A stretch of DNA of 64,000 bases from Limnohabitans sp. JirII-31 (GTDB taxonomy: Bacteria; Pseudomonadota; Gammaproteobacteria; Burkholderiales; Burkholderiaceae_C), in contig NZ_NESA01000004.1 in assembly GCF_002778315.1 (NCBI RefSeq), positions 177,770-241,769 on the forward strand. The letters are read 5' to 3'. The position numbers were made by a program, and so were the translations under genes. Positions 48,664 to 60,551 of this stretch are shown piece by piece. Positions within the stretch are counted from its first letter, which is position 1; each line of letters opens with the position of its first letter. A model generated the notes under the pieces. It did not search any database, was not told the DNA's origin, and was given only the letters and a program-made list of their open reading frames with translations.

Positions 48664-48816
48664 CTAAGGTTGTGCAGTAAGGCTGCGACGGGCAGCAAAC
48701 CTCATATTTTAAGAGTTTCCCTTGGCGCCGCCCAAGTTGCCCTCGCGCCTGTGTCGACATCGACAGTCTGTCGCTGAAAGCGCAGAATGAATCGCATCCA
48801 GCAGGAGGGCCACGCC

Positions 48817-50199
48817 ATGCATGACACCCGCACCGAGATCGACTCTATGGGTGCCATCGAGGTGCCCGCAGACAGGCTGTGGGGTGCACAAACCCAACGG
48901 TCTTTGATGTACTTTCAGATTTCGTCTGAAAAAATGCCGTCAGAAATCATTTTGGCCCTGGCCCGCATCAAGGCCGCTTGTGCCTATGTCAATGGGCAAC
49001 TCCAGCTCTTGCCACAAGACAAGGCCCATGCCATTGGGGTGGCCGCACAAGAGGTTGTGTCGGGGCTTCACGCGCAAGAGTTCCCCCTCTCTGTGTGGCA
49101 GACCGGTTCTGGCACACAAAGTCATATGAATATGAACGAGGTGCTCGCCAACCGCGCTTCTGAATTGCTCGGCGTGCCACGTGGGCCACATCGCTGTGTT
49201 CACCCCAACGATGACGTCAACCGAGGACAGTCCTCCAATGACATATTTCCGACAGCAATGCATGTCTCAGCGGCCTTGGCGATCACTGGTGCTTTGCTGC
49301 CAGCGTTGCTGCGGCTGACAGACACCCTGCAGGCCAAGTCGGTGGCGTTCGAACACATTGTCAAGATCGGTCGCACGCACTTGCAAGATGCCACGCCCCT
49401 GACCTTGGGCCAGGAGTTTTCTGGTTATGCGGCACAACTGGTGCAAGCGGGCGCGGGGCTTCGGGCCGTGTTACCCGATGTGTACGCTCTCGCCGTGGGT
49501 GGCACCGCCGTCGGGACGGGCTTGAACACACACCCTGAATTTGGTGCGCGTGTCGCCGATGCGTTGGCGCGTTCGACGGGTTTGCCCTTGGTCAGCGCGT
49601 CCAATAAATTTGCGGCCCAAGCATCGCATGATGCATTGGTGGGCGCTCATGGAGCCCTCAAAGTGCTGGCTGTGGCCTTGATGAAGATTGCCAACGACAT
49701 CCGTTGGTTGGCTTCTGGGCCACGTTGTGGCTTGGGTGAACTCACCCTGCCTGCCAATGAGCCTGGAAGCTCCATCATGCCCGGCAAAGTCAACCCCACC
49801 CAATGCGAAGCCTTGGCCATGGTGGCCTGTCAGGTCATGGGCAACGATGTGACCATAGGTCTGGGCGGTGCGCTGGGTAATTTTGAGCTCAATGCCTACA
49901 AACCACTCATGGCGCACAACTTTTTGCAAAGCGTGCGTTTGCTCAGCGCGGGCATGGACAGCTTTGAGCAGTACTGTATCCGTGGCCTAGAAGCACAACG
50001 AGAGCATATTGCCGACTTGTTGGGACGCTCGCTCATGTTGGTCACGGCACTGGTACCTCATATTGGCTATGACCGCGCCGCTGAAATTGCCAAATTTGCG
50101 GAACGTGAAAACCTCAGCTTGCGTGACGCAGCATTGGCTTTGAAGGCTGTTTCGGCAGCAGATTTTGACCGCTGGGTCCAACCTGAACACATGGTGTGA
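48817..50199 (+). CDS. fumC: Class II fumarate hydratase
   Basis: FumC interconverts fumarate and malate in the TCA cycle and needs no iron. The 460-residue product has [32 protein letters not shown] and the superfamily signature [16 protein letters not shown], which separate it from aspartase and ArgH. The ATG at 48817 is chosen because AGGAGG lies eight bases before it; an ATG 30 bases upstream has no such site. Confidence 0.93.
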   Translation: MHDTRTEIDSMGAIEVPADRLWGAQTQRSLMYFQISSEKMPSEIILALARIKAACAYVNGQLQLLPQDKAHAIGVAAQEVVSGLHAQEFPLSVWQTGSGTQSHMNMNEVLANRASELLGVPRGPHRCVHPNDDVNRGQSSNDIFPTAMHVSAALAITGALLPALLRLTDTLQAKSVAFEHIVKIGRTHLQDATPLTLGQEFSGYAAQLVQAGAGLRAVLPDVYALAVGGTAVGTGLNTHPEFGARVADALARSTGLPLVSASNKFAAQASHDALVGAHGALKVLAVALMKIANDIRWLASGPRCGLGELTLPANEPGSSIMPGKVNPTQCEALAMVACQVMGNDVTIGLGGALGNFELNAYKPLMAHNFLQSVRLLSAGMDSFEQYCIRGLEAQREHIADLLGRSLMLVTALVPHIGYDRAAEIAKFAERENLSLRDAALALKAVSAADFDRWVQPEHMV

Positions 50200-50317
50200 T
50201 GACGCAGTTCCAAGTCTGTCAGCCTTGACTTTATTGATGAGTCGTCCACATCATGGACACGGTGGGTCTCAACTTGGGCCCGCCCATTTCATTTCCACCT
50301 CACACAGGAGAAAGCGT

Positions 50318-50770
50318 ATGACCTCCATCAAAAGAATTTTTACCTGGGGATTCCTGTCCTTGTGCATCACCTTCCTCGCGAGCTGTGCTTCCATGTACGG
50401 AGATCCCAACATCGTGAAATTCAACAGCCAATTGATCGGTGGCAATGAAGTGCCGGCCAATAACACGATGGGACGTGGCACCTTGGACGCTGCGTTGAAC
50501 AAAACCACCAACGAGCTGACATGGCGTGTCACCTATTCCGGCTTGACGGGACCTGTTGGGGCAGGCCACTTTCACGGCCCAGCCATGATGGGTGCCAATG
50601 CAGGGGTCGCGCTGGGCTTCAAAGGCAATCTGGACAGTCCGATTCAAGGCTCAGCCACGCTGACAGCCGACCAGGCACGAGACGTCTTGGCTGGCAAGTG
50701 GTACGTCAATCTGCACACCAAAGCCCATCCCGGTGGCGAAGTGCGTGCACAGCTGATGCCTGCCAATTAA
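50318..50770 (+). CDS. CHRD-domain lipoprotein
   Basis: The 150-residue protein has a lipoprotein signal (residues 1-22) with lipobox LASC and acceptor C23. The rest is a single CHRD domain: LIGGNEVPANNT near the start, WRVTYSGLTGPVGAGHFHGPA in the middle and WYVNLHTKAHPGGEVRAQL at the end, with conserved His residues. The function of CHRD domains in bacteria is unclear. ACAGGAG precedes the ATG. Its stop overlaps that of the DUF2789 gene on the other strand. Confidence 0.88.
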   Translation: MTSIKRIFTWGFLSLCITFLASCASMYGDPNIVKFNSQLIGGNEVPANNTMGRGTLDAALNKTTNELTWRVTYSGLTGPVGAGHFHGPAMMGANAGVALGFKGNLDSPIQGSATLTADQARDVLAGKWYVNLHTKAHPGGEVRAQLMPAN

Positions 50771-51024
50771 CCAGGCTCTGGTTCGTCTGGCTCGGGGCGC
50801 AGAGCCAGACTGAGTTGGTCCACCACCTCGGCCCAATTGGCATCTTCTTGCAGCAGCTCTTGCAGCAAGCTGGCTTGCGCGGGCGTCCAAAAAGCAGCAT
50901 CTTGCAACCGGATGTTGAAAGCAAGTGGGCTGTGCTGGGTCAGAAATTTCTGGATATCCGCGGGTGTGGAGGAAAGACCTAGCTGGGCAAATAGCTCGGA
51001 GAAGCGAGGAAATAGTTTTTCCAT
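50767..51024 (-). CDS. DUF2789 family protein
   Basis: The 85-residue protein fits DUF2789: FSELFAQLGLSSTPADIQKF, the conserved DAAFWTPAQASLL, and the end DANWAEVVDQLSLALR. The fold and role are unknown. The start ATG 51024 has a weak ribosome site. It sits downstream of accD on the same strand but beyond a terminator, and is convergent with the CHRD lipoprotein gene with overlapping stop codons. Confidence 0.82.
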   Translation of the reverse strand: MEKLFPRFSELFAQLGLSSTPADIQKFLTQHSPLAFNIRLQDAAFWTPAQASLLQELLQEDANWAEVVDQLSLALRPEPDEPEPG

Positions 51025-51131
51025 GATCTGTGCTCCTTGGCAATGCAGTCTATGGACAACAAGTCCATCAACAACGCCACTTTATGTTCAAACCTGTTGC
51101 TTGTGTGTACTTTGAGTCAGCGCAGACAAAT

Positions 51132-51159
51132 AAAAAAAGGCCCTCATCTGAGAGCCTTT
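51132..51159 (-). terminator. Terminator of the trp-accD operon
   Basis: On the minus strand, AAAGGC/GCCTTT and inner CTC/GAG pairs form a stem with one A-C mismatch and a 4-base loop, followed by a run of T residues. It lies 22 bases after the accD stop. Confidence 0.85.
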
Positions 51160-51181
51160 GATTGGGTGTGGCTCGCTTGAA

Positions 51182-52054
51182 TCAAGCCACCGCATCCGCA
51201 GGTTGTCTTTGCAACATGGCCAAGGTGTTGGCAATGGTTTTGCGCAGTTCACGGCGATCACAAATAAAGTCAATCGCACCTTTGGTTTGCAAGAACTCGG
51301 CACGTTGAAAGCCCTCGGGCAAGGTCACACGCACGGTGCTCTCAATCACACGAGGGCCCGCAAAGCCAATCAAGGCTTTGGGTTCGGCAATCACCACGTC
51401 GCCCACAAAGGCAAAGCCGGCAGACACGCCACCCATGGTGGGGTCAGTCAGCACGCTGATGTAGGGCAGGCCCTTCTTGGCCAAGCGGGTCAGCGATGCG
51501 TTGGTCTTGGCCATTTGCATCAATGACAGCAAGCCTTCTTGCATGCGCGCGCCACCCGTGGCGGTGAAGCAGATGAACGGCACTTTTTGTTCAATGGCGG
51601 TGTGCACGCCGCGCACAAAGCGCTCACCCACTACCGAGCCCATGGAGCCACCCATGAAATCGAATTCAAAGCAAGCTGCCACCACATTGATGCTGTGCAC
51701 CGCGCCACCCATCACCACCAAAGCGTCGGTTTCGCCGGTGTTGTTCATCGCTTCTTTCAAGCGTTCAGGGTATTTGCGGCTGTCCTTGAATTTCAAGGCG
51801 TCCACAGGCACCACTTCTTGGCCAATTTCGTAGCGGCCTTCGCCGTCTAAAAATGCATCCAGACGTTGACGCGCCCCAATGCGCAGGTGGTGGCTGCAAC
51901 TGGGGCAGACGTTTTGGTTTTGCTCCAGATCGGTTTTATAGAGCACGGTTTCGCAGCTAGGACACTTGACCCACAAGCCTTCCGGCACGCTGCGGCGATC
52001 CGCTGGATCGGTGTGTTGAATTTTTGGGGGCAGTAGTTTTTCGAGCCAACTCAT
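51182..52054 (-). CDS. accD: Acetyl-CoA carboxylase carboxyltransferase beta subunit
   Basis: AccD with AccA transfers carboxyl from biotin to acetyl-CoA, making malonyl-CoA. The 290-residue product has the N-terminal zinc finger ([10 protein letters not shown] and VCPSCSHH) and the crotonase-like core with [12 protein letters not shown] and [13 protein letters not shown] [10 protein letters not shown]. It is 47 bases after trpA. In relatives folC usually follows accD; here a terminator follows. Confidence 0.97.
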   Translation of the reverse strand: MSWLEKLLPPKIQHTDPADRRSVPEGLWVKCPSCETVLYKTDLEQNQNVCPSCSHHLRIGARQRLDAFLDGEGRYEIGQEVVPVDALKFKDSRKYPERLKEAMNNTGETDALVVMGGAVHSINVVAACFEFDFMGGSMGSVVGERFVRGVHTAIEQKVPFICFTATGGARMQEGLLSLMQMAKTNASLTRLAKKGLPYISVLTDPTMGGVSAGFAFVGDVVIAEPKALIGFAGPRVIESTVRVTLPEGFQRAEFLQTKGAIDFICDRRELRKTIANTLAMLQRQPADAVA

Positions 52055-52101
52055 GGTGAGTCCTTCGTCAGTTCTGAATCAAATGATTTTAGTCGTCTGG
52101 C

Positions 52102-52907
52102 TTATGCATCCAAGGCTTGGCGAATGCCAGCCAGGAAGTCATGGGCCGCTTGCACCGCTTCGCCCTCGGGCGCAGCTTCCAGCAACTGGATGATGCGGCT
52201 GCCAATCACAACGGCGTCGGCCACACGGCTGACCGCGCGTGCGGTGGTGGCATCGCGAATGCCAAAACCTACACCTACAGGGATGTGCACGTGCTGACGA
52301 ATGCGTGGCAGCATGGCTTCCACCGCGTCGGTGTCGAGATTGCCAGCACCCGTCACACCTTTGAGCGACACGTAATACACATAGCCACTGGCCACACGTG
52401 CCACTTGCGCCATGCGTTGGTCGGTGCTGGTCGGGGCGAGCAAGAAAATCAGGTCCATGCTGTGCGCACGCAACGTGGCCGCGAACTCTTCGCACTCTTC
52501 GGGGGGATAGTCCACGATGAGCACGCCATCCACGCCTGCTGCGGATGCGTCTTTCACAAACGCATGCGTCCCGTGTTTCAGGTCGTAACACTCGACGGGG
52601 TTGGCATAGCCCATCAACACCACGGGGGTGGTGGCGTTGGTTTGGCGAAACTCGCGCACCATGCCCAACACTTGCGTGGTGCCAATGTGCAAGCGCAGTG
52701 CTGCTTCACCGGCTTTTTGAATCACCGGGCCATCGGCCATGGGGTCGCTGAAAGGTACCCCCAGTTCAATGATGTCGGCGCCAGCATCCACCATGCTGTG
52801 CATCAGCGCGGGCGTGATCTCGGCTTTTGGAAAACCGGCCATCACATAGGGAATCAAGGCTTTGCGGCCTTGGGCTTTGAGGGCTGAGAGGGTGACGTCG
52901 ATGCGAC

Positions 52908-52911
<4 letters not shown>
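52102..52911 (-). CDS. trpA: Tryptophan synthase alpha subunit
   Basis: TrpA cleaves indole-3-glycerol phosphate and passes indole to TrpB. The 269-residue TIM barrel has the catalytic Glu in [16 protein letters not shown] and the catalytic Asp in [24 protein letters not shown] is the phosphate loop. ATG 52911 is fixed by ATGA overlap with trpB. Confidence 0.97.
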
Positions 52912-54182
<1,271 letters not shown>

Positions 54183-54253
54183 AGAGGGGCCTGCAAAAAA
54201 GGGCTGGGTTTTAACCCCAGCGCTTCAAAAAAAGAAATAGCTCAGAAGGAGTC

Positions 54254-54946
54254 TCAGCGCGCGTCTGAACGCGCGTGGTGGGCGTCTGCGGCACGCACAG
54301 CGTCTGTGAACCCGCGAATCAGGGCGGGGTCTTTGATGCCTTTGGCCGACTCCACGCCAGAACTCACGTCCACCGCCAGCGACAAGCCGCGGTCACGCAA
54401 GGCATGCAGGCCGTCTGTCACGTTGGCAGCGTTGAGTCCACCAGACAAGACGAGGTGAGCGTTGACGTTTTGAGGAAGCTGTGACCAATTGAATGCCTTG
54501 CCGCCACCGCCGTAACCGTCGACATGCGCGTCGAGCAGCACCGCTTGGGCGTCTTTGTAATCGTGGGCATATTTTAATAGGTCGAACGGGGCTTCGCCCT
54601 GGGCTGGTTCAAGGGGAATGCGGGCGGCCCGAATCCAGCGTCGTCCTAGTCGCTGTGCAATCTGGCGACATTGTTCGGGCGTTTCATCGCCATGAAATTG
54701 CAGCCAGGCACCCGGCACACGCAAACAGGCTTGTGCGATGGCCTCGGACGTCTCGTTGACAAACAGCAGCACGGGCGTGACAAAGGCTGGCAAGCGTTGC
54801 GCCAACACGGCGGCACGTTCAGCGGTGACAGCGCGTGCGCTGGGTGGGTACAGCACAAAGCCCACGGCATCGACGCCGGCTGCCACCACAGCGTCCACGT
54901 CTTGCTCGCGGGTCAGGCCACAAATTTTGATGCGGGTGCGGTTCAT
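54254..54946 (-). CDS. trpF: Phosphoribosylanthranilate isomerase
   Basis: TrpF isomerises phosphoribosylanthranilate in tryptophan synthesis. The 230-residue TIM barrel has the catalytic Cys in IKICGLTREQD, GFVLYPPSARAV, QFHGDETPEQC, catalytic Asp in LLDAHVDGYGGGGKAFNW and VDVSSGVESAKGIKD. Its start overlaps the truA stop as ATGA, linking tRNA modification to the trp genes as in other betaproteobacteria and Pseudomonas. Confidence 0.96.
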   Translation of the reverse strand: MNRTRIKICGLTREQDVDAVVAAGVDAVGFVLYPPSARAVTAERAAVLAQRLPAFVTPVLLFVNETSEAIAQACLRVPGAWLQFHGDETPEQCRQIAQRLGRRWIRAARIPLEPAQGEAPFDLLKYAHDYKDAQAVLLDAHVDGYGGGGKAFNWSQLPQNVNAHLVLSGGLNAANVTDGLHALRDRGLSLAVDVSSGVESAKGIKDPALIRGFTDAVRAADAHHARSDAR

Positions 54947-55740
54947 GGCAAACCATCATACGCAGGCGCCCCGTTGGGCAAGCCCCAATGGGCGTCGTAC
55001 TGCGGTCCTAAAAAGTACAAGCCGTCAGGGCTGAACGTGCGGCTGGCAGCGTCGCGACTGCGCGCGACCAACACCTCGGCCATCCACTCGGGCGGGTGGG
55101 TGCCTTCACCAATGGGAATCAAACAACCCATGAGGTTGCGGATCATGTGGTGCAAGAACGCATTGGCTTCAAACTCAAAACGCCAATACGCGGAGTGGGG
55201 CTGCGTGCTGCGTCTCGTGATGCGGATACTGCGCAGCGTTTTGACGGGGCTCAACGCTTGGCAGCTGGAGGCGCGAAACGAGGTGAAGTCGTGTTCGCCC
55301 AGCAGGTACTCAGCAGCTTGCTCCATCGCTTCCAAGTTGAGTGGGCGGTACACCCATCCCACCCGGCCTACGTCCACGCTGGGGCGCACAGGAGACTCTA
55401 GCAGCACATAGGCATAGCGGCGTGAAATGGCGCTGCCTCTGCTGTGAAAACTATCGGGTACTACTTGAGCCCACTGAATGGCAATGTCGAGTGGCAAAAA
55501 ACTGTTGGTGCCACGCACCCACGAGTACGGGTCGCGTTCTAAATCGGTGTCAAAGTGAATCACCTGCATCAAGCCATGCACCCCTGAATCGGTGCGACCT
55601 GCGCACAAGGTTTGAACACGGGTGGTGGTGAATTTTTGCAGCGCTGCTTCGAGGCGGTCTTGCACGGTTTTGCCTGAGAGCTGGCTTTGCCAGCCTTCGT
55701 AGGCCTGGCCGTTGTAGCTCAAGCCCATGGCGATACGCAT
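54943..55740 (-). CDS. truA: tRNA pseudouridine(38-40) synthase
   Basis: The 265-residue product has the catalytic Asp in AGRTDSGVHG and the conserved LSYNGQAYEGWQ start, plus HMIRNLMGCLI near the C terminus. It modifies the anticodon stem-loop of several tRNAs. It is five bases after fimV, and a CCCATG/CATGGG hairpin covers its start codon on the mRNA. Confidence 0.96.
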   Translation of the reverse strand: MRIAMGLSYNGQAYEGWQSQLSGKTVQDRLEAALQKFTTTRVQTLCAGRTDSGVHGLMQVIHFDTDLERDPYSWVRGTNSFLPLDIAIQWAQVVPDSFHSRGSAISRRYAYVLLESPVRPSVDVGRVGWVYRPLNLEAMEQAAEYLLGEHDFTSFRASSCQALSPVKTLRSIRITRRSTQPHSAYWRFEFEANAFLHHMIRNLMGCLIPIGEGTHPPEWMAEVLVARSRDAASRTFSPDGLYFLGPQYDAHWGLPNGAPAYDGLP

Positions 55741-55745
55741 GGGCT

Positions 55746-57287
55746 TTAGCCTCGCTCAGCCAGCCACTGCTTGGCGCGAGCTTGCACCTCGCCTTTGGCT
55801 TCGTTGGCGACTTCTTCCATCAGCGCGCGGCTGGTGTGCAACTGGCCAAGTTGCCAGAGCTCTTGCGCCAAATCCATGCGCACTTGGAACGGGTTGTCTG
55901 GCGTGGTGGGTTCGTCCAGGTCCAGAGAAATGTCCGGAATGTCCATCGTGGGACGTGCCGGTTGCGCTTGGGGCATGACTGGTTTTTCTGCCGCAGCTTG
56001 CGTGGGGGCTGCTTCATCGGCGCTGGTGCTTGGCGCCATGCTGGGAGCCACTTGCGGCGCCAAGTCGTTGGCGTGGGGCAAGTCCAGATCGAACTTCACA
56101 TTCAAGGGCGGCAAGCCCTGAATGTTGTCACCCTGTTGGCGGTTGGCACGACGACTCCACAGACTGGCCAAAACCAGCAGGGCAATCAAACTGCCCGCAC
56201 CCACTGGGGCCAGAGGGTGGTGGGTGAGTTGCCCCAGCCAGTCTTGGGCATTCGAGGCGGCACTGGCTGGAAGATCTGTTTCTAATGCGGCAGAGGCACC
56301 CGCTACCGTGGCTGTGGCTGCGGCGATCTTGCCCAATTCGGCAATGTTGCGGCCCATCTCTGCGGCACGGCTGGCGACTTCTTGCGCTTGGCGTTGTTGG
56401 GCTAATTTGTCTTCCACGCCACCTTGGGTGGGCTTGGTCAGCGTCAGCTTGTCTTCTTTGGCACTGGCCTTTTTGTTTTGCACACGTGCTTCGAGCTTGC
56501 CAGTGCTGTCGCGGCTGGCTATAGGCGCTGTGCCGCCCGGGGCGCGGGCTGCCAATTCAGCGCGATACGCCTGAAAGTTGGCAGTTTGCACTTGTATTTC
56601 TTTGCGTGCTTCTTCGCGTGACACCGCCTTGGCATCTTGCTCCGACGGCATGTTGAGCAACGAGCCCGATTTCAACCGGTTCACGTTGGCGTTCACAAAT
56701 GCATCGGGATTGCTGCGCAACATGGCCACCAACATCTGGTCCAACGAGACGTCGGTCGGTTTGTTGCGTGCCGCCAGATCGCCTGCGGTGTCGCCGCGTT
56801 TGACCTTGATCGAGGCGGACCCACTGCCTACGACCGTGGGTGAGCTAGGCCCGTTTTGGCGGCCATCGTCCATTGACAAACTCACCGCACGCAGCAAGCG
56901 ACCATTGGCCCAACGCAAATCCAGTAGCACGTCAATGAAATTGCTGGTCACTGTTTGCTGGCTGGTGATGGCCAGGTAAGGTCGCCCGTTGTTGCGCTTG
57001 AGCAGCTTGACCTGAATCTCCAAGACCGCACCATGGCTGGTAGGGATCTCCAGTTTGGTGGCCTTGTACACCTCAAGGCCAGCCAAAGCAGCTTGAAAAT
57101 TCACTTGTTCTGCGGCCGTCATGTCCGCAATGTCAATCTCGGCCTTGAGGGTTTCGCCTTGTTTGGACTGCACCACAGGACGACTCAAAGTGAGTGCCTG
57201 CGCACTGCCAAGTAGTGTTAAGGAGAGGGCCGCCCACAACGCCGTGCGTTGGAACAGGGTAGATGCAGGGCGGAGGTCTCGGGTCAT
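55746..57287 (-). CDS. fimV: FimV/HubP-type polar membrane protein
   Basis: The 513-residue protein has a signal peptide (1-31, ending SAQA), a FimV N-terminal domain (32-150), a LysM-like segment (158-214: ASIKVKRGDTAGDLAARN), a helical Gln-rich linker (280-325), one membrane segment (362-378) and an acidic cytoplasmic tail ending in a FimV C-terminal domain (470-513). Such proteins organise type IV pili and cell poles. It is shorter than Pseudomonas FimV. It stands between asd and truA, the conserved position. Confidence 0.9.
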   Translation of the reverse strand: MTRDLRPASTLFQRTALWAALSLTLLGSAQALTLSRPVVQSKQGETLKAEIDIADMTAAEQVNFQAALAGLEVYKATKLEIPTSHGAVLEIQVKLLKRNNGRPYLAITSQQTVTSNFIDVLLDLRWANGRLLRAVSLSMDDGRQNGPSSPTVVGSGSASIKVKRGDTAGDLAARNKPTDVSLDQMLVAMLRSNPDAFVNANVNRLKSGSLLNMPSEQDAKAVSREEARKEIQVQTANFQAYRAELAARAPGGTAPIASRDSTGKLEARVQNKKASAKEDKLTLTKPTQGGVEDKLAQQRQAQEVASRAAEMGRNIAELGKIAAATATVAGASAALETDLPASAASNAQDWLGQLTHHPLAPVGAGSLIALLVLASLWSRRANRQQGDNIQGLPPLNVKFDLDLPHANDLAPQVAPSMAPSTSADEAAPTQAAAEKPVMPQAQPARPTMDIPDISLDLDEPTTPDNPFQVRMDLAQELWQLGQLHTSRALMEEVANEAKGEVQARAKQWLAERG

Positions 57288-57311
57288 GTCCAGAATGGTA
57301 GCGGGTTTATT

Positions 57312-58442
57312 TCAACGTTCCAGCAGGATGCGCAACATGCGACGCAGCGGCTCGGCAGCGCCCCACAACAATTGGTCGCCGACGGTGAAGGCACCCAGGT
57401 AGTCGTTGCCCATGGCCAGTTTGTGCAAGCGACCCACAGGCACGGTCAGGGTGCCGGTCACGGCGGCGGGTGTGAGGTCACGCTCGGAGATCTCGCGTTG
57501 GTTGGGCACCACTTTCACCCAGTCGTTGGCTTGGGCCAAGATCGACTCGATCTCGTCCATGGGCACATCTTTTTTGAGCTTGATGGTCAGACCTTGCGAG
57601 TGGCAGCGCATGGCGCCAATGCGCACGCACAAGCCGTCAATCGGAATGCTGCCCGCACTGCGGAAAGCAGGCTTGCCCAAAATCTTGTTGCATTCGGCGC
57701 CGCCTTTCCACTCTTCCTTGCTTTGGCCATGCTCAACAGGGACATCGATCCATGGAATCAAGCTACCAGCCAGCGCCGTGTTGCGGAAGTTCTTGGTGGG
57801 GAAAGACGCATCGCGCATGGTGGCGGCCACTTTGCGGTCGATGTCCAAAATGGCAGAAGAAGGGTTGGCCAATTCGGTTTTCACCGCATCGTGCAGCGCA
57901 CCCATTTGCGACAACAGCTCACGCATGTTTTGCGCGCCAGCACCCGAGGCCGCTTGGTAAGTCATGGCACTGACCCACTCAATCATGTCGTGCTTGAACA
58001 ACCCGCCCATGGCCATCAACATCAGGCTCACGGTGCAATTGCCGCCGATCCAGTTTTTGCCGCCTTGGGCCAAGGCGCTGTCGATCACATCGCGGTTCAC
58101 AGGATCCAGCACGATCACGGCGTCATCGGCCATGCGCAGCGACGACGCAGCGTCAATCCAGTGGCCCGTCCAGCCTGCGGCACGCAACTTTGGATACACC
58201 TCTTTGGTGTAGTCGCCGCCTTGACAGGTCAAGATGATGTCGCAGCGCTTGAGCGCCGTGATGTCATTGGCGTCTTGCAGCAGGGTTTCGTTTTTGGCAA
58301 AGGAGGGCGCTGGGCCACCCGCGTTCGAGGTGGAGAAGAACAGGGGCTCAATCAGCTCAAAGTCTTTTTCCTGAGCCATGCGGTCCATCAAGACCGAGCC
58401 AACCATGCCGCGCCAACCGACTAAACCTACTAACTTGCTCAT
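57312..58442 (-). CDS. asd: Aspartate-semialdehyde dehydrogenase
   Basis: Asd reduces aspartyl phosphate toward lysine, methionine and threonine and cell-wall diaminopimelate. The 376-residue product has [14 protein letters not shown] for NADP, the catalytic Cys in [15 protein letters not shown], and [10 protein letters not shown] with the active-site His, as in the E. coli type. It is 24 bases before fimV. Its upstream leader is structured. Confidence 0.97.
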   Translation of the reverse strand: MSKLVGLVGWRGMVGSVLMDRMAQEKDFELIEPLFFSTSNAGGPAPSFAKNETLLQDANDITALKRCDIILTCQGGDYTKEVYPKLRAAGWTGHWIDAASSLRMADDAVIVLDPVNRDVIDSALAQGGKNWIGGNCTVSLMLMAMGGLFKHDMIEWVSAMTYQAASGAGAQNMRELLSQMGALHDAVKTELANPSSAILDIDRKVAATMRDASFPTKNFRNTALAGSLIPWIDVPVEHGQSKEEWKGGAECNKILGKPAFRSAGSIPIDGLCVRIGAMRCHSQGLTIKLKKDVPMDEIESILAQANDWVKVVPNQREISERDLTPAAVTGTLTVPVGRLHKLAMGNDYLGAFTVGDQLLWGAAEPLRRMLRILLER

Positions 58443-58802
58443 TTCAACGCCTTTTCAAAGATAGAAAACAGTGCCAGACCAGACTGTTTGCCCGGCTCGT
58501 CTGGCCGGGGGGCGCACGACGGACCGGAGCTGAATCAGCCCTGAATGGTCGTGGTTTTGGGGGTGAATGCACGCGTGCCAACAGCAGCCTTGGCGGCTGT
58601 TGTTGAGTTCAGAGTGACGAACAAGCAGGCGTGAAACATGGCACTCATTGTATCGGATGGTGGCTTTGTGCTGGCTGACAAAAGACTGGCAGCTAAGGCA
58701 GCAAGGCCGCGCCACGTCGTGTGGCGATGACTTCTTCGGTGTGACGTCCCCAAACACAAAGAGCGCCATCGGCGCTCTTTGTGTTTGAGTTTGTGCAGAT
58801 TT
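58443..58802 (-). promoter_or_regulatory. Gap between leuB and asd: asd leader and leuB terminator
   Basis: The minus-strand transcript of asd probably starts near 58640, after TACAAT at 58647-58652. It would have a leader of about 200 bases with an 11-bp hairpin (58579-58605, one G-T wobble) and a GC-rich one near 58491. A 34-residue frame (58535-58639) starts at the predicted transcript end; I cannot tell whether it is translated. The rest of the gap holds the leuB terminator. Confidence 0.4.
58751..58787 (-). terminator. Terminator after leuB
   Basis: A perfect 17-bp stem (58751-58767 with 58771-58787) with a 3-base loop lies 16 bases after the leuB stop. The U-rich portion is inside the stem (CTCTTTGTGTTTG), with no long T tract after it. 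Confidence 0.75.
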
Positions 58803-59888
58803 TTATACCAAAGCTTTCACCACGGCGTCACCCATTTGCGAAGTGCCCACCTTGGTGGTCCCTGCGCTGTAAATGTCGGGTGTGCGCAGGCCTTGAGCCA
58901 GCACCGCCTTGACGGCCGTTTCAATGCGGTCTGCGGCTTCAGCTTGGTTCAAGCTGAAGCGCAGCATCATGGCCGCGCTCAAAATGGTGGCCAAGGGGTT
59001 GGCCACGCCTTTACCCGCGATGTCGGGCGCACTGCCATGGCTGGGTTCATACAGGCCTTGGTTCTTTGAGTTCAAAGAGGCGGAAGGCAACATGCCAATT
59101 GAGCCCGTCAACATCGACGCCTCATCGCTCAAGATGTCGCCAAACATATTGCCCGTCACCACCACGTCAAAACGTTTAGGCTCTTTCACCAATTGCATGG
59201 CTGCGTTGTCCACGTACATGTGGTCCAGCGCAATGTCGGGGTACTCTTTGCCGACTTCGCTCACCACATCTTTCCAGAACTGGAAGGTTTCCAACACGTT
59301 GGCTTTGTCCACGCTGGTCACGCGGCCTTCGCTGCCCGATGCTTTGCGCTTGCGTGCGGCTTGGAAAGCCACATGGGCAATGCGCTCAATTTCGGGTTTG
59401 CTGTAGCGCATGGTGTCAAACGCTTCTTCGGCACCCGGAAAGTGACCATCGGTGGCCACGCGGCGGCCACGGGGTTGACCAAAGTAAATGTCGCCCGTCA
59501 GCTCGCGGATGATCAAGATATCCAGGCCCGAAATCAGCTCAGGTTTCAAACTGGATGCGCCGACCAATTGCTCGTAGCAAATGGCAGGGCGGAAATTGGC
59601 AAACAGCCCCAAGTTCTTGCGCAAACCCAAAATGGCTTGCTCAGGGCGCAGCGGGCGGTCCAACGTGTCGTATTTCCAGTCGCCCACAGCACCAAACAAA
59701 ATGGCATCGGCCTCTTTGGCCAGCTTCAAGGTGCTGTCGGGCAGCGGGTGGCCGTGGGCGTCAAATGCAGCACCACCCACCAGGGCGGTTTCGGTTTCAA
59801 ACTTCAAGTCAAGAACGTTGAGAACTTTGACCGCTTCTGCGACGATTTCGGTGCCAATGCCATCACCTGGCAAGACTGCGATTTTCAT
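58803..59888 (-). CDS. leuB: 3-isopropylmalate dehydrogenase
   Basis: LeuB oxidatively decarboxylates 3-isopropylmalate in leucine synthesis using NAD. The 361-residue product has [28 protein letters not shown], the metal-binding YVDNAAMQL and [13 protein letters not shown], and [14 protein letters not shown]. It is 18 bases downstream of leuD in the same operon. Confidence 0.97.
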   Translation of the reverse strand: MKIAVLPGDGIGTEIVAEAVKVLNVLDLKFETETALVGGAAFDAHGHPLPDSTLKLAKEADAILFGAVGDWKYDTLDRPLRPEQAILGLRKNLGLFANFRPAICYEQLVGASSLKPELISGLDILIIRELTGDIYFGQPRGRRVATDGHFPGAEEAFDTMRYSKPEIERIAHVAFQAARKRKASGSEGRVTSVDKANVLETFQFWKDVVSEVGKEYPDIALDHMYVDNAAMQLVKEPKRFDVVVTGNMFGDILSDEASMLTGSIGMLPSASLNSKNQGLYEPSHGSAPDIAGKGVANPLATILSAAMMLRFSLNQAEAADRIETAVKAVLAQGLRTPDIYSAGTTKVGTSQMGDAVVKALV

Positions 59889-59906
59889 GAATCTTCTTTC
59901 TTGTGT

Positions 59907-60551
59907 TTAAGCAGTGTGTGCCAACCAGGGCTTGGTGGCCAGGCGTTGTGCTTCAAAGGCCTTGATCTTGTCGGCTTGGCGCAAAGTCAAGCCGATGTCG
60001 TCAAAGCCGTTGAGCAAGCAGTACTTGCGGAAAGCCTGCACTTCAAACGGAATGGTTTCGCCTTGGGGGCGCACCACCACTTGACGCTCCAGATCGATGG
60101 TCAACTCAAAACCTGGGAAAGCCAGTGCTTCGTTGAACAAAGCATCCACCGTGCTCTCAGGCAGCACGATGGGCAACAAGCCGTTTTTGAAACAGTTGTT
60201 GAAAAAGATGTCGGCAAAGCTGGGTGCAATCACGCAGCGAAAACCGTACTGGTCCAGAGCCCAAGGCGCGTGTTCACGTGACGAACCGCAGCCAAAGTTT
60301 TTACGTGCCAACAAGATCGAGGCACCTTGGTAGCGCGGTTGGTTCAACACAAAGTCAGGGTTGGGCTTGCGGCTGGCGGGGTCTTGACCGGGCTCGCCGT
60401 GGTCCAAGTAACGCCATTCGTCAAACAGGTTGGGGCCAAAGCCGGTCTTGCGAATCGACTTCAAGAATTGTTTGGGGATGATGGCGTCGGTGTCCACGTT
60501 CTCGCGGTCCATCGGGGCCACCAGGCCTTTGTGAGGTGTGAATTTCTGCAT
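59907..60551 (-). CDS. leuD: 3-isopropylmalate dehydratase small subunit
   Basis: LeuD pairs with LeuC to isomerise 2- to 3-isopropylmalate. The 214-residue product has [16 protein letters not shown] and [15 protein letters not shown], the standard small-subunit motifs. Its ATG shares one base with the stop of the entericidin-type gene (TAATG), so translation is coupled to that small gene. Confidence 0.97.
   Translation of the reverse strand: MQKFTPHKGLVAPMDRENVDTDAIIPKQFLKSIRKTGFGPNLFDEWRYLDHGEPGQDPASRKPNPDFVLNQPRYQGASILLARKNFGCGSSREHAPWALDQYGFRCVIAPSFADIFFNNCFKNGLLPIVLPESTVDALFNEALAFPGFELTIDLERQVVVRPQGETIPFEVQAFRKYCLLNGFDDIGLTLRQADKIKAFEAQRLATKPWLAHTA

Noticed and set aside
57249..58424. 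391-residue frame opposite asd
   Set aside because: Antisense to a complete asd gene, with no recognisable motif.
59193..60281. 362-residue frame opposite leuB and leuD
   Set aside because: It spans two real genes on the other strand and has no family features.
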